Position numbers and translations under genes: made by a program
From: Leptasterias polaris
Lineage: Eukaryota > Echinodermata > Asteroidea > Forcipulatida > Asteriidae
DNA: 64,000 nucleotides
Direction of reading: 5' to 3'
Assembly: GCA_037783415.1 (NCBI GenBank)
Contig: JAZGTN010000044.1
Coordinates: 1,116,001 to 1,180,000, forward strand
The notes under the pieces: generated by a model
The model's input: the letters and a program-made list of their open reading frames with translations, nothing else
What the model was told of the DNA's origin: nothing
The model's database searches: none
In this document: piece after piece, positions 12,825 to 23,583 of the stretch
How positions within the stretch are numbered: the first letter of the stretch is position 1
Layout of the letters: each line of letters opens with the position of its first letter

Positions 12825-12960
12825 GGTAAGCCTTGCATTTTTGTTTAAAATGGGCCAAAAGTTGATAAAATCGGAAGGGGCCCAAGCTTTGCATTTTTGT
12901 TTAAAATGGGCCAATGGATAAAATCGCAAGGGTTATATTATAAGCCTTGCATGTTTGTCA
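12825..12960. repeat. Short tandem repeat of 'gccttgcatttttgtttaaa' type
   Basis: Two to three degenerate units carry 'ttgcatttttgtttaaaatg' and 'gataaaatcg', directly after the 67-bp array. Confidence 0.6.
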
Positions 12961-13740
12961 AGAAATAGGCCATAATTTGTTAGGAAGGAAAAGAGCCCAA
13001 ATACATTAGTTGTGCATCAGCATTGCCAATATTTATTACAATTTAATTACAAGTTATTAGCAAAACCAATACATGATTGTTTAATAATACCAGAAATATC
13101 ATTGAAAGCAGTTCAGGAAAATATAAAATGATAGGAGCGCTTGAAAAGGTTGTAAGATCGTTTCATGATATATTATAGCTCATAAGTTCAGGTAGAAATC
13201 TACTTATAATAACGGCTTCACATTTCATGCTAAAATGTAAAAAATAATTTGTGCACGTAGCATTTTCGGTTGAGATACAAGAATATAGCATAATCAAAAC
13301 ACAGCGTTTTTGCACAGTGGCACAACAATTCAAAGTAGAGTTGGCGAAGCAAACACAACAAAAACTACCAACGAAAAAAAAAATCAAAAACAAAATCCAT
13401 GAATATAACTTGAAATAGAAAGAAAGCTTTCACCATATTCTGAAAATAATTACACTGATTTCATCAGACAGTTTCTTTGCTAATCAAAATAATAAACAAA
13501 AATACACTTTTATGTACATGTAAATAACAAAAATAAATTGAATACACTTTATGGAATATGTTTTGATGTCAACTTTTAAGCACCAGTAGGCCTACATTAA
13601 TTCTCTTTTGACAGTAAATTGCATCTTCCCCGGTTGCATCAAAGGATTCAAAGATTAAAGATATGCACCCTTCCCCCTTGCAGGAAGTAAAGAAGCTTCA
13701 CACAAAAAGTAACTGAAAGGTTGGTCCAAATTGATGTGTG
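12961..13740. other. Non-coding AT-rich DNA
   Basis: No gene, RNA or clear repeat is seen. Short minus-strand frames have no family signature. Confidence 0.45.
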
Positions 13741-13744
13741 CCCT

Positions 13745-14815
13745 TATTCAATTCAATTCAAACTTTTATTAGTCATGTTAAAAAGTACATGAAATTCCTT
13801 TTCCTGGTGTGAAAAGTATATATAAAAATACAGACATCCACTTTAAGACACACCACACAAAAATTACAATAAAAAGTTTTTACAACAATACAGATTAAAA
13901 ATAGAAATACAAAATACAGGCTACATTATGCAAGTCCACCTCCCTACCTTTAAAAACTCTCTCCTGTGATTTATGTCAAACAATCCAGAGTTTATGTAAA
14001 AATACAAACATCCACTCCAGGACACACCACTCAATAATTACAATAAATAGTGTTTTAAAATTATTACAGAACAAATACAGGCTACATGCACAAGTTCACC
14101 TCCCTTTCCTAAGTTAAAAACTCTCTCCTGTGATTTATGTTAAACATTCGAATTGCACTGGGTAAAAAAGAAAACTTATGGCGGTTTGTCCGCAAATGCG
14201 ATTGCAAGATTCTCCCTGCCCTACTAAAAACAATTTGGGAATGTAATGGGTGGGTTTTATCTGTACAGATCAGGTTAAGTTTTCCTAATAAAGCTTGATC
14301 ATTAATATAGTCCATTTCTTGAACACTAATACCGATAACCCTGCTGGCAGCCTTGGTGACTCTACGAAGCTTCTTCAAGTTTTTGTTAGTCAGACTATTG
14401 AACCAGACAATACTACAAAAAGTAACAACTGATTGAATAACACTTTGATAAAATAAAAACATGGTATCACTGTCCACCTTAAAATATCTTAACTTGCGTA
14501 GAAAGTAAAGCCGTTGGTTCGCTTTGTTATAAATCTTTTGTGTGTTTGTGTTCCAATTTAGCTTACTGTCAATAAAAGTTCCAAGATACTTGTACTCAGT
14601 CACAATCTCAACATCTACATTTTTAATCTTTAGAGGCATAATTGCATTTTTTTGTTTCCGGAAATCGAAAATTATCTCTTTTGTTTTATGAACATTGAGC
14701 ACTAAATGGTTGTCGTCACACCACCTTACAAAGCGGGCAACTTCATTCCTATATTTGTGACTGGCTCTGGCAAAACCCTCAACTTTAACCCGACATTCAA
14801 AACTGAGATTTACTC
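13745..14815 (-). mobile_element. 3' end of a non-LTR retrotransposon (LINE)
   Basis: A minus-strand element 3' end. The open frame runs from about 14810 to the stop at 14109. The 3' UTR continues to 13745, where it ends in a (TTGAA)n-type tail seen on the plus strand as 'attcaattcaa'. The element is 5'-truncated: no endonuclease and only the end of the reverse transcriptase remain. Confidence 0.85.
14109..14810 (-). pseudogene. LINE reverse transcriptase C-terminal fragment
   Basis: The frame is open upstream of its first Met (14702), starting inside the RT domain with 'RFVRWCDDNHLVLNVHKTKE'. Hallmarks of the RT thumb/C-terminal part follow: 'KTKEIIFDFR', 'EYKYLGTFIDSKLNW', 'RLYFLRKL' and 'SIVWFNSL', then the tail ending 'MFNINHR'. 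These are typical of Rex1/CR1/L2-class metazoan LINEs. The catalytic YADD box lies upstream of the truncation and is absent, so this cannot act alone. Confidence 0.85.
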
Positions 14816-14934
14816 ATTTGTTATATGGGATTTGATGCATTGCAAGGTGAGGTATCAATGGATATGTGGTTTTCGTTAACACCATGTGCATATCTACTTG
14901 CTAGGTAGATTTTGTTCTTTGAGAACTTGTCTTG

Positions 14935-15125
14935 CTATTTATTCTACTGCCGCGGAGTAGATTATTCGGAATTCAGGAGACTTCAGGAGACTTCAGGAGA
15001 CATCTCAGTTCTGAAAAGAACTGTCCTGCTTAAACTACTACCGAAATTTGCCGGGACTACTACTTTCGCTTAGTGGATCGAGGGGGACTTCTCGTTATTA
15101 ACTTCACTGCCGCGGAGTGAATTCT
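14935..15125. repeat. Short repeats around 'ctgccgcggagt'
   Basis: 'actgccgcggagta' (about 14947) and 'actgccgcggagtga' (about 15107) bracket a segment with three 'aggagacttc' copies and the inverted pair 'cagttctgaaaagaactg'. It could be a small element; its ends are not resolved. Confidence 0.4.
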
Positions 15126-15970
15126 TAATTTATTTACTCATTTATTGTGGAAATTAACAATGTTCCCCACAACATTTCATGTTTCCTTTTCCATCATAGT
15201 TTCGAGAAAATGCCATATGGTGACTTGACAATCTCAAGTTAGTCCCTGGGGTCAATTTGTGTACCTTCTGGCTGTTGCGTAATGCGGAAATGTTTGCTGT
15301 ATTGCTGGAGCAAGTCTCATTGGTCATCAATGAATACAAATACACTCCTTTTTGTTCCTCCTTTTGACTTATAAAAACAGAAAGAAAAAAACAATATTCC
15401 ATTCTGTTGCTTATTTTATACAATCATATACAGAATACAGTTATTACATGATTAACACAATTTAATTTTACAGCATATGTATAGCCTTGATTTACTAACC
15501 ACTTACATGTTGTATCAATAATTTTTCTTATAAATTTGCATATACAAAATTGGATAGTATACAATAATAAAAATATAAACTGAAAGACTGTTGCCAAGTG
15601 CTATTTAATTTAACATTATTTACACAATGGGGAAAATCAAAATGCTTCTATTGCTGTTCCAGTATACTGAGGGCTGACAAAATAGTCTGAAACTGGAGTC
15701 CAAATATTAGGCACATGTTTGTTGAAATGATGGCATTTCCACCTTTTGGTAAGCCCACAAGTTGTAGATTGCAGGGAGCTTTTGGGAACAATATCCTCAC
15801 CACTAGATAAGTAGATCACAGAGCAGGATTTCTTGTTAGAATCTGAAAACTACAGGCACTGGCTCCCACCAAATAGAAACCACAATTTGCGCAGTGCCAA
15901 CAAAATGTTCCCTCCTAAATAACGAAATAGTTGCATTCCATCCCTCGTTGAAACACTCAACAAAAGTTCA
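15126..15970. other. Non-coding DNA, nothing recognised
   Basis: Minus-strand frames at 15154-15423 and 15637-15819 have no recognisable domain and no splice context. Confidence 0.4.
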
Positions 15971-15974
15971 TAGT

Positions 15975-16240
15975 ATGACTAATTAATTCTGCTTGCCTTA
16001 TTGTCCCTATATGTCTTTTCCTTTTATTTTTATATGTGCTTGCTTAACCGTGCAACTATTTGTCATTTATGGTCATAGGCCCATTAGGATAATACTTCTA
16101 TTTTGTATAAATTGTTTACTTTCTATCTCTTCTACTTTTTAAAATCTATTTTGTATAAAACTCATGTTGTATTTTAAACACAATTCAGCCTGTGGCTGCG
16201 ATTTTTGAATGTTTTTAATAAACCAATAATAATAATAATA
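15975..16240 (+). mobile_element. CR1-like LINE 3' UTR
   Basis: It ends in 'caattcagcctgtggctgcg' and 'aataaaccaataataat', the same terminus as the LINE at 30975-31680, whose coding part is recognisable. Here only the 3' UTR and the (TAA)n tail remain. Confidence 0.7.
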
Positions 16241-16575
16241 ATTTCTGTATTTTGAGAAAATAACAGCTATATTTTTTACCTGGCAGACGTAAAATTGTCT
16301 GACTTAAGACAAAGGTATGAAAGCACAAATCCCTGCATTATATATAGTAGACCATTATCAACCTGCTGCCATATTTGTTTAGTTCCCCATGTGAAATAGA
16401 AACTAAATAATAAACCACAAGGGAAACTGACTGGGTACAATTTTAAATGATTTTGAAACAGAAACTATGAATACTGATTCTCAAACCAAAAAGGGCCAGA
16501 CTAAAACCTTCCAGCATCACTTTGGTTCATTGTTTTGAATGCCAGAAAAACAAGATGGTTGCAACTTACATACAT

Positions 16576-17124
16576 GGGCCAATTTCATAGCTGCTTAACG
16601 GTAAATTATGTGCTTACTGTGGCAGTTCCATTTCTTAGCGCTGCTAACTGTAAGCACACAAAAGCATGCTAACCATCCAGCGCTGTGGTAGACTTGTTGA
16701 CAAGTCGTTAATGTTTGTCGTCGCGGTGTGTCGAGTCGCGTGTGGTGTTGTAGCGTAATAAAGAATGCTCTCGCGAGATCAATGCTCTCGCGCGAAGTTG
16801 CTGGCTGCCGACTCTTCGTCATAAATGTGACCGTCTTGAGAGCAGTAATGTCGCGCAGAGCAGTAATCTCGCGCAGAGCAGCCCCCTCGCGGGATATTGC
16901 GAGAGAGCCGTTGCGCTATCACCGCGACAGACATTTAACGACTTGTCCACAAGTCTAGCGCTGTGGGCAAACTTGAATCACAATGCAAATCCATGGTGAA
17001 GGTGCAAGCTGGCTGCCTAGATTTCTTGCTTACCTGTGCATTACGATTGCACTTAAGCAAGGTTTCTCCTAAAATTAGCACCAAAATTTGCTTACTGTTA
17101 AGCAGTGCTTTAAAGTTGCCCCCA
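16576..17124. mobile_element. Degenerate MITE (GGGCCAATTTCATA family), interrupted
   Basis: It begins GGGCCAATTTCATAGCTGCT and ends with diverged 'aagcagtgctttaaagttgccc', matching the termini of the two intact copies at 38555-38941. A second MITE (16689-16957) is inserted in its interior, so this copy is the older one. Confidence 0.65.
16689..16957. mobile_element. Mutator-like MITE with 9-bp target duplication
   Basis: Terminal inverted repeats of roughly 45 bp start TAGACTTGTTGACAAGTCGT and run into 'gtcgcggtg'. It is flanked by the exact 9-bp direct repeat GCGCTGTGG (16680-16688 and 16958-16966). Long TIRs with a 9-bp duplication are characteristic of the Mutator superfamily. The CG-rich interior ('ctcgcgcgaag', 'cgcgcagagcag') is non-coding. 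Confidence 0.85.
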
Positions 17125-17700
17125 GGTCATAGGTCTATGCTTAAAGATACAAACAGTATAAAATTTGATTTATCAAAAAGTTTAAATGTTTGCTTTCAAC
17201 AGCAAAGCATAAAGTAATTAATGATTTAACCCGTGTCATCAAATACTCAATGTGGCACAAAGTGCACACAAAATCATAAGTCATACATTTTGTGCACATC
17301 CAAGTTTACTTTAATCCCTTTTTAATCTAAGGTAAACAGGCCACATCTCAAATCGTTATAAAAGTTAAAAAAATCATTCAATACTGGATTTGTAAATTAC
17401 AGTGAACATGCACAAAGTACTGTACAATCATGATTAAGGCTCTGGTCTCAAACTTATCAAGCAGGGATTATTGGTTAATATTAATGCATTTGCAGGAACC
17501 AGTTATGTGCAACGTAAATTAAAATTATTTGCTGGTAATGTGCTCCTACTTAACATGGATTTTGGGGGGATTGGTATTTTCCGTTTCCAAGGAGCTTTGG
17601 AGTTCTGAGAACAACCTCCTCCAGCAACAATTCACTAGATTTGTTTTATTACAAATGTCCTTCAGGAGTAGCATACATAGTAGTAGTAAGGTTGGGGGAT
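17125..17700. other. Non-coding AT-rich DNA
   Basis: No gene, RNA or recognised repeat. Confidence 0.4.
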
Positions 17701-17713
17701 GGACAAATGGTTA

Positions 17714-18136
17714 GTGTCGTGGCCGAGCGGATAAGAGCACGGACTCAAGCTCTGGTGTTTCTGTTCAGCAGAGTGTGGGTTCGAGTCCCGGTCGTGACAC
17801 TTGTGTCCTTATTAAGCAAGACACTTAACCATTATTGCTTCGTCCTTCGGATGGGACGTAAAGCCGTTGGTCCCGTGTGTTGTGTAATGCACGTAAAGAA
17901 CCCAGTGCACTTATCGAAAAGAGAAGGGGTTCGCCCCGGTGTTCCTGGTTTGATTGGCTGCATATTGCGCCACAGCACCTTGTAAACCATTACATGGTGC
18001 TATGTAAAGAAATAGGCCTCAAAATTCAAAAAGTAGCTTCACATATATACCTTGCAGGAAAATATTGACTGTTGAAGCGCCTTGAGCGTCACTGAGTGAC
18101 GGATATGAGCGCTATATAAGAAGCCATTATTATTAA
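17714..18136 (+). mobile_element. tRNA-Leu-derived SINE, body type B
   Basis: The head (17714-17800) is a recognisable tRNA-Leu relic: GTGTCGTGGCCGAGCGG, anticodon region 'actcaagct' (CAA), B box GGTTCGAGTCC and closing stem CGTGACAC. The body contains 'ttcggatgggacgtaaagcc' and 'tggctgcatattgcgccac'. The tail 'gagcgctatataagaagcc' plus (ATT)n resembles L2/CR1 LINE 3' ends and would let LINE machinery move it. Confidence 0.9.
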
Positions 18137-18361
18137 ACCAATTATTCACTCCTCAACAAAAGAAGAATTATGTACGAATGTTAAATTCTTTTGCTTAATA
18201 CAGTTGCAGCAAAAGGTATGCATGAGCTACCTTAAACTATAAAGGTGACCACTTTGGAAAGGTGTGCAAAAAAGTAATAGCAGTAAAATATCATAAAATA
18301 ACAGGAAATAACTACACTTTGGTCCAATTATCAGAATAAAGTTGGTCCTGGTACTAATCGT

Positions 18362-18530
18362 TAGGACTGGGCGACTAGTGTCAAAGTCGCAACTATGGAA
18401 TGCTATGTCTAGTGGCGACTGCCGCTTTTCAACTATCCGCTTAACTGCGCCGCCATGACTACAGAAAAACTAGTCGCCTAATTGAAGCGCGGCTAGTCGG
18501 GTAGTGAAATTCACTAGTCGCCCAGGCTTA
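18362..18530. mobile_element. hAT-like MITE with 8-bp target duplication
   Basis: The ends read TAGGACTGGGCGACTAGTG and CACTAGTCGCCCAGGCTTA. It is flanked by the exact direct repeat CTAATCGT (18354-18361 and 18531-18538). The 8-bp duplication and subterminal 'ctagtcgcc' motifs fit the hAT superfamily. Confidence 0.85.
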
Positions 18531-18884
18531 CTAATCGTCCTGATATAAGTTTCAAATTATCCACAAGAATATTGTGTTTGAACCATAGAAACGTAATCCG
18601 GTGAATGCTAAGCAATTCGTTATCGGTTTGACTCGGCTGTGAGACTGTTTAATGGACACTGTCTGGTACAGAGAGGTTCGTTGCCATTTTGTGATTGGCT
18701 TATTCCTGGTGCGTTTGCTGCAGTTTAATTTCTCCAGTAAGTTTAGAGTTTCTGCTGAATATCAAAGACACTAAACCCAAAGACAGACCATAGAAATGGC
18801 ACAACATGGATGGACAACTTTCTAAAAGAGTTATCCTTCAGGACTTTTTGCAGTAATTCCCAGCCCTCACATACTTGTTGCAAA

Positions 18885-18990
18885 CTCTGACCTCAACCCC
18901 TTCCCCAACACCCACCCCCTACCCTAACACCCATCCCCTACCCTCACACCCATCCCCTACTCTCACACACATCCCCTACCCTTGCAACCA
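18885..18990. repeat. Short C-rich minisatellite
   Basis: About five variants of 'acacccatcccctaccctc'. Probably low-complexity expansion. Confidence 0.7.
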
Positions 18991-19284
18991 ACCCCTGGCC
19001 AGACCCAGGGACGTACTCACCCTTACACCTTTCCCCTATACCCCTTCATGGTTATGGCTTCATTACATCTGTTTGGTTATTTATCTTGATTGTCACATAC
19101 AAGTAGAATTATCTAAATTAAAGGCATTAACAAGTGTTAAATTGAGCTCTCGGGGTCTTACAAAATGAGGAAGTTAAATGTTTTGGGCAGTCTCTCAACT
19201 TAAAAATAAAAGGGTGCTTCATGAACCTGCCCCATGCCAACTTTCAACCGCTCCTAAGATTTTCATTGATGGATAGCAACTGTA

Positions 19285-19650
19285 AAGTGTGGAGCACTTC
19301 GCTTTTCTCGGCAGTCGTCTCTCCCAGAAAGCCAACATCAATGAGGAGATACACCACAGAATGAAATGTCATTGTCATTGTCATTGTTATTTTTGTCCTT
19401 GTCGTGTCCAAGTCCTTGTCTGTCACAGGGAAATGTACAAAAGCATTATGCTTAACTTTTTTCCCTGCATGTTGGCTAGCATGTTAATTACACTTGATAT
19501 TATTTTTGAAATTTCTATAAATCTTATTGTTGAATTAAGTGGCATCCATCTTCTCATAATTATACTCATTGTTATTTGTTTCAACTGTATGTTTAATTGT
19601 CATTGTCAGCATGAAAAATAAATGTGCATTGAATTGAATTGAATTGAAAT
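19285..19650 (+). mobile_element. LINE 3' fragment with RT block 7 remnant
   Basis: At 19289-19365 the frame encodes 'EHFAFLGSRLSQKANINEEI', the F-x-YLGS-x-LS block at the end of non-LTR reverse transcriptases. It then collapses into a (CATTGT)n stretch and finishes at about 19650 in (GAATT)n. It is strongly truncated and internally deleted. Confidence 0.7.
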
Positions 19651-19879
19651 GTGTGAGCTCTGCCTGAGGAAGGCTAATTTCTTGTGTTTTCAACAATCAT
19701 GATCTTCGACTTGCCAAAAATGCTGATATAAAAGCGATATCAAACTAGTTTGGTGTGGGCATATCCATAGTCTGTACCATTATCTTGAGGTTTTGTTGTG
19801 CAATTTGTAAAGTGTTGATACCACTGTATGTAAAGGCGCCCTCAGCAGAAGACACGAGAAAGAACAGTTTTTCATCGCC

Positions 19880-20662
19880 GGGCGGTGTGTTTGTTTCTCA
19901 CAGTGATAGGACCCAAGCCCTACACTTTACTGAAGTCTATGGTGTCCCAAGACAAGGTCAGCGAGAAATCTCTGAAAGAGTTAAAGAAAATTCTCCGTAG
20001 TCAAAGAGCAAAAATCAAAGGAATCCGTCAATTAATATGTGGTTGAACTGAAAAGACTGGCAAGTACATGTCAGTTTGGCACATTTCTAAATGATGCTTT
20101 ACGGGACCGTTTAGTATGCGGGATGATCAGCACACAAAGCCAGAAGAAGCTGTTGGCAGTAAAAGAACTTACCTTAGCTAGAGCAGTACACCTAGCTGTG
20201 GCTTATGAAATGGAAAATATGCAAGCACAAGAATTTCAGCCACGCTCCTTCGTGGAATCGACCGGAGTGTCAGTTAAAAGAGTTGCAACGACCAGGAAAC
20301 CCAACCAGAAACAGGGCACTAGTCCACGTAAATACAGCAATGGTTAAAGGTCTACAATTGCTGCAGGCAAGACGACCAACCAGGACAGTTGCTGTTACCG
20401 CTGTCCACGGGAATGCCCATACATCAAGGCTACATGCTACTACTGTCAAAAAGTAGGGCACATAGCGAAAGCTTGCAGGAAGAAACAAGCCAAACCAGCC
20501 AAGGGGAGTTTCTGTAAATCTGTGAAGCAGATGATTGAAGATGGTGGCTGTTCATCAGATGATGACAATTATGTGGTCTACACAATCAGCACAGTGTGCT
20601 CACAAAAACAAGAACAAAACGAGACAGCAAATTACTTTGCACACCTGATAAACATGCGATGA
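19880..20662 (+). pseudogene. Ty3/gypsy retrotransposon gag relic
   Basis: The segment from 20039 encodes a gag-like block ('ELKRLASTCQFGTFL', 'LRDRLVCGM', 'LTLARAVHLA'). A frameshift near 20340 separates it from a nucleocapsid part with two zinc knuckles: a degenerate CYRC one and an intact C-x2-C-x4-H-x4-C (CYYCQKVGHIAKAC, about 20437-20478). No protease, RT or LTR is seen nearby, so it is a dead fragment. Confidence 0.8.
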
Positions 20663-22104
20663 ACCTACGCCATTTTCAGGCTTCGCTGGCTAGCGGGTTC
20701 ATTGAGATCAACACTACTCGCAAGCGCATGGGTAGACCATGGAGGACCATCACTGAATGACAATAGTTTTTGAGATCCACCAAAACAGAAGACAGTGAAC
20801 AGAATAGAGCCAACCATGGATGTCCGTTAGGACCGAATTGGTAATTGGCCCAAGAAAGTTGAAAAGCGACACCACTGTGCCAATTGCAAGAACAAAATCG
20901 ATACAATATGCCAGAAATGTAACATTCCGGTGTATTTCACTGCGAAAAACAACTGTTACACAGATTATCACATAAAATAGTGTCCTTGTGGAATTGTTGC
21001 CATGCCCTAATGTGTATGTATGCCTATGTATGCCAATCTAGCCAATTATAATATTGTGTAATATTTCATATCACTTTAGACATAATTGACAAATTGCAGC
21101 ATTATAAACAAATGATACAACTCCATCCCCCCCACTCCCCCACCCCTCCCTGAACTTACAAGAACAAATTTATGGACCAAAGTCTTTTGAACAACAATTT
21201 TGTATAAAAATGCACATGAAAATGGTTCATTGCGTGTGTTTTGTGGAGTTTTCGTGCAGCGCCCTCACATGGTGACAGAAGGACATTTCCGAAAAAAGGT
21301 CTTTATCAAGACTAAATTTATCAAAGTGAGTTTCCACACCACTAGGACTTCTATTCAGCAATTTTATATAATTTATTGTATTGTCTTTTCAGTCTTTTAC
21401 ATGATTTTTCTGTGTTATCCATGTACACGTAGTCTCAAGGGGTCATTATATGACCCATAACAGCATATGAGATCAAAGATTTCAATTTTCAATTTATCTC
21501 AAATTTTGTGCTATTCTTTGTATTTAGAGTGTTATTTGTGAATAAAGATTGTTTTCATCAATGAAAAGCGGTCTTGGGCCTTGGCAACCAGTAGAAATGC
21601 AACCTATCCTATTATTGTTTTGTCGCTGTCATTCTCATGTTAGCAGTGAAGAAATATACATCTGTATCTACAATCTCCAATAAACAAACTGATGTGTTCT
21701 CCTTTTTTTTTGCCTTTTAAACAGAGTTTAACCCACTGCACCTGTTCTTCATATAGTTCCAGGAACTTTGATAATTACAGAACTTCAATAATTACAGCTG
21801 TTGCGGCTGCTTTATGTACTTCTTTTTTGTCTTAAATTTCATTCATAGTAGCATTACAAGAGTCTTAAAGTCTTAAATTTTACTTTCTAAAATGTGCAGA
21901 TACTTGAAATGACAACGAATCTCTACCTATTGAACAGTCAACGGACATAAACGATGCACACAGCCGTTTTTCAGTGAAATTACGAAAAACAAAATGTGAC
22001 AATAATACATGTAAACAAGATTTTTCACTATATATCACCTCTTTTAAATTTAGTTTAAACTTTAAAAAAAAACATAAGCTGAAAGACATAAAACTGTACA
22101 ACAA
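20663..22104. other. Non-coding DNA, possible further retroelement remains
   Basis: No motif-bearing frame. Minus-strand frames at 20676-20971 are unremarkable. C/T-rich and AT-rich stretches occur. Confidence 0.4.
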
Positions 22105-22467
22105 TTAAAGGTATTATACAGGATTGGCAGAGCTGACAAAATAATCACAGACAGTGTTCATGTTTTGTGTAATCAACCACATACATGAAATAACAAACCT
22201 GTGAAAATTTGAGCTCAATTGGTCATCGAGGTCACGAGAAAATAGTGAAAAGAGACCTTACGTGTTTTCTGTTTTTCAAACATCGAGTTTATTATCGCGC
22301 GCGATAAAAACTATTGTTTTACTCATTTCTCAGAAACGATAGCATTTTAGGCAGAAATATTTTAAGGAACCCTTTCTACCATTACTTACTTTAAATCATG
22401 TAAGTTATGTGTGAATCTGTGAACATTTGTGTTTTGCGATCTTACCAATAGTGTACAGGGCCTTTAA
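22105..22467 (-). mobile_element. TTAA-flanked MITE, family 1
   Basis: Flanked by TTAA at 22105-22108 and 22464-22467. The ends 'ttaaaggtattatacagg' and 'ctgtacactattggtaa' (reverse complement) form short TIRs. The same element occurs at 28587-28947 and 63748-end. TTAA duplication is the hallmark of piggyBac-like (or Kolobok) elements. The interior is non-coding, with the palindrome 'tatcgcgcgcgata'. Confidence 0.85.
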
Positions 22468-22573
22468 GGATCCTGAACAAGAGATTGCAATATCCTCTTC
22501 AGTGATAGTCTATACAAGATAGAAACCAGGAATTTGAACGGATGTCTTTAATAGGATCTGCATATTTGCACAT

Positions 22574-22857
22574 CATTACAGGAAAGCTCCAATAAAGAAA
22601 GAGGCTCAAATGAAACATCCTTTTTATCTGACAGCTCACACCTGTTATCTCCATGTAATTCCTTTTCCAAATAGTGGACTTAATTGGATCGTGCACAAAC
22701 GGAACCAGTAGGGCTTCTGACTGCCCCAGGCAAATGAACTGCTCATCCATTAAGTTTAATGACCCAAGTAATTGGGTGAAAAGGATCAAAGGATGTACAC
22801 TTTCCGAGTTTTTGTGGCCAAACTCGGAAATTCTTTAATGGAGCTTTCCGTAATGAA
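22574..22857. mobile_element. MITE with GGAAAGCTCCATTAAAGAA termini, copy 1
   Basis: The left end is 'ggaaagctccaataaagaa' and the right end 'ttctttaatggagctttcc', preceded and followed by 'cattac' / 'gtaatg'. A collinear second copy lies at 35596-35895 inside NHE intron sequence. Confidence 0.8.
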
Positions 22858-23059
22858 AACCATTAATGGAATGCTTATTGTTTTGGACAGAACATGGCTA
22901 ATATTCTCCCTTTGACAGCAAGTTAACATCTTTTCAGAAAACTTGAAGGTAGATTGAGATGAAAGCAGTCCTGGATTCAGGAAAGACCTGATGTCAAAAT
23001 CAAACAGGCCTGCGACTCATAACTAAAGGTCAAAAGGTCATTATTTAAGGGTTTTTATC

Positions 23060-23226
23060 TCTTACCCTTTTCTCCCATGAGTTGATGAAGAAAGGAAACC
23101 AGGGATCAGCTTTTTTCCAAACCTACCCTCGAGTTGGTGAAGGGGACCAGGGATCTGCTTTTTCAAACCTACCCTTGAGTTGAAAAAGAAGGGGGACCAG
23201 GGATCAGCTTTTTTCAAAGCCTACAC
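23060..23226 (-). repeat. Tandem repeat overlapping the end of the NHE gene
   Basis: Three approximately 60-bp units ('ggaccagggatcagcttttt', 'caaacctaccctcgagttg') run into the last codons and presumed 3' UTR of the exchanger. The stop codon at 23221-23223 sits in the last unit. Confidence 0.7.
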
Positions 23227-23583
23227 TTTATCCTCCTGGTCTCCTCCGCCCTCAATGTCTACTCGGACCACGTTATAACTTGGGGTTTCGTCTTCCACCC
23301 CTGCGATGACAGCATCCTCTTCTTCTATATCAAACACTCCTCGGTTGTCCTGCACTCCATTTTTCCTCGTCTCTTTCGTTCCACTCTCAGGATTCTCTTC
23401 CTCGGCATTCTCGTTCTGCATCCCTGCTTCCTTAATGTCCTGGAACGCCTTCTTCCACCTTGCTGCTCCGCTCATGATAACCCGTCTCCTGATGAGGAAG
23501 TGTTCCTCTGACCGTTGCCTCATCAGGAACGGTAAATCTTGGCGGTCATCATTCAGAAGGTTCTTATCGTACTTTTGGTGAAG
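23221..23583 (-). CDS. NHE exon 20 (residues 642-761, stop)
   Basis: Acceptor 'gtcacacag'. It encodes '[20 protein letters not shown]' and a highly acidic C-terminus ending GGGDQEDKV. The final residues D-K-V could suit a PDZ interaction but are not a classical motif. Confidence 0.9.
   Translation of the reverse strand, partial: LHQKYDKNLLNDDRQDLPFLMRQRSEEHFLIRRRVIMSGAARWKKAFQDIKEAGMQNENAEEENPESGTKETRKNGVQDNRGVFDIEEEDAVIAGVEDETPSYNVVRVDIEGGGDQEDKV

Noticed and set aside
17714..17800. Functional tRNA-Leu
   Set aside because: The same head recurs at 36183, 39031, 39458, 47732, 49553 and 61646, each followed by a SINE body.
20676..20971. Membrane-protein-like minus-strand frames
   Set aside because: Overlapping frames antisense to possible retroelement remains, with no family pattern.
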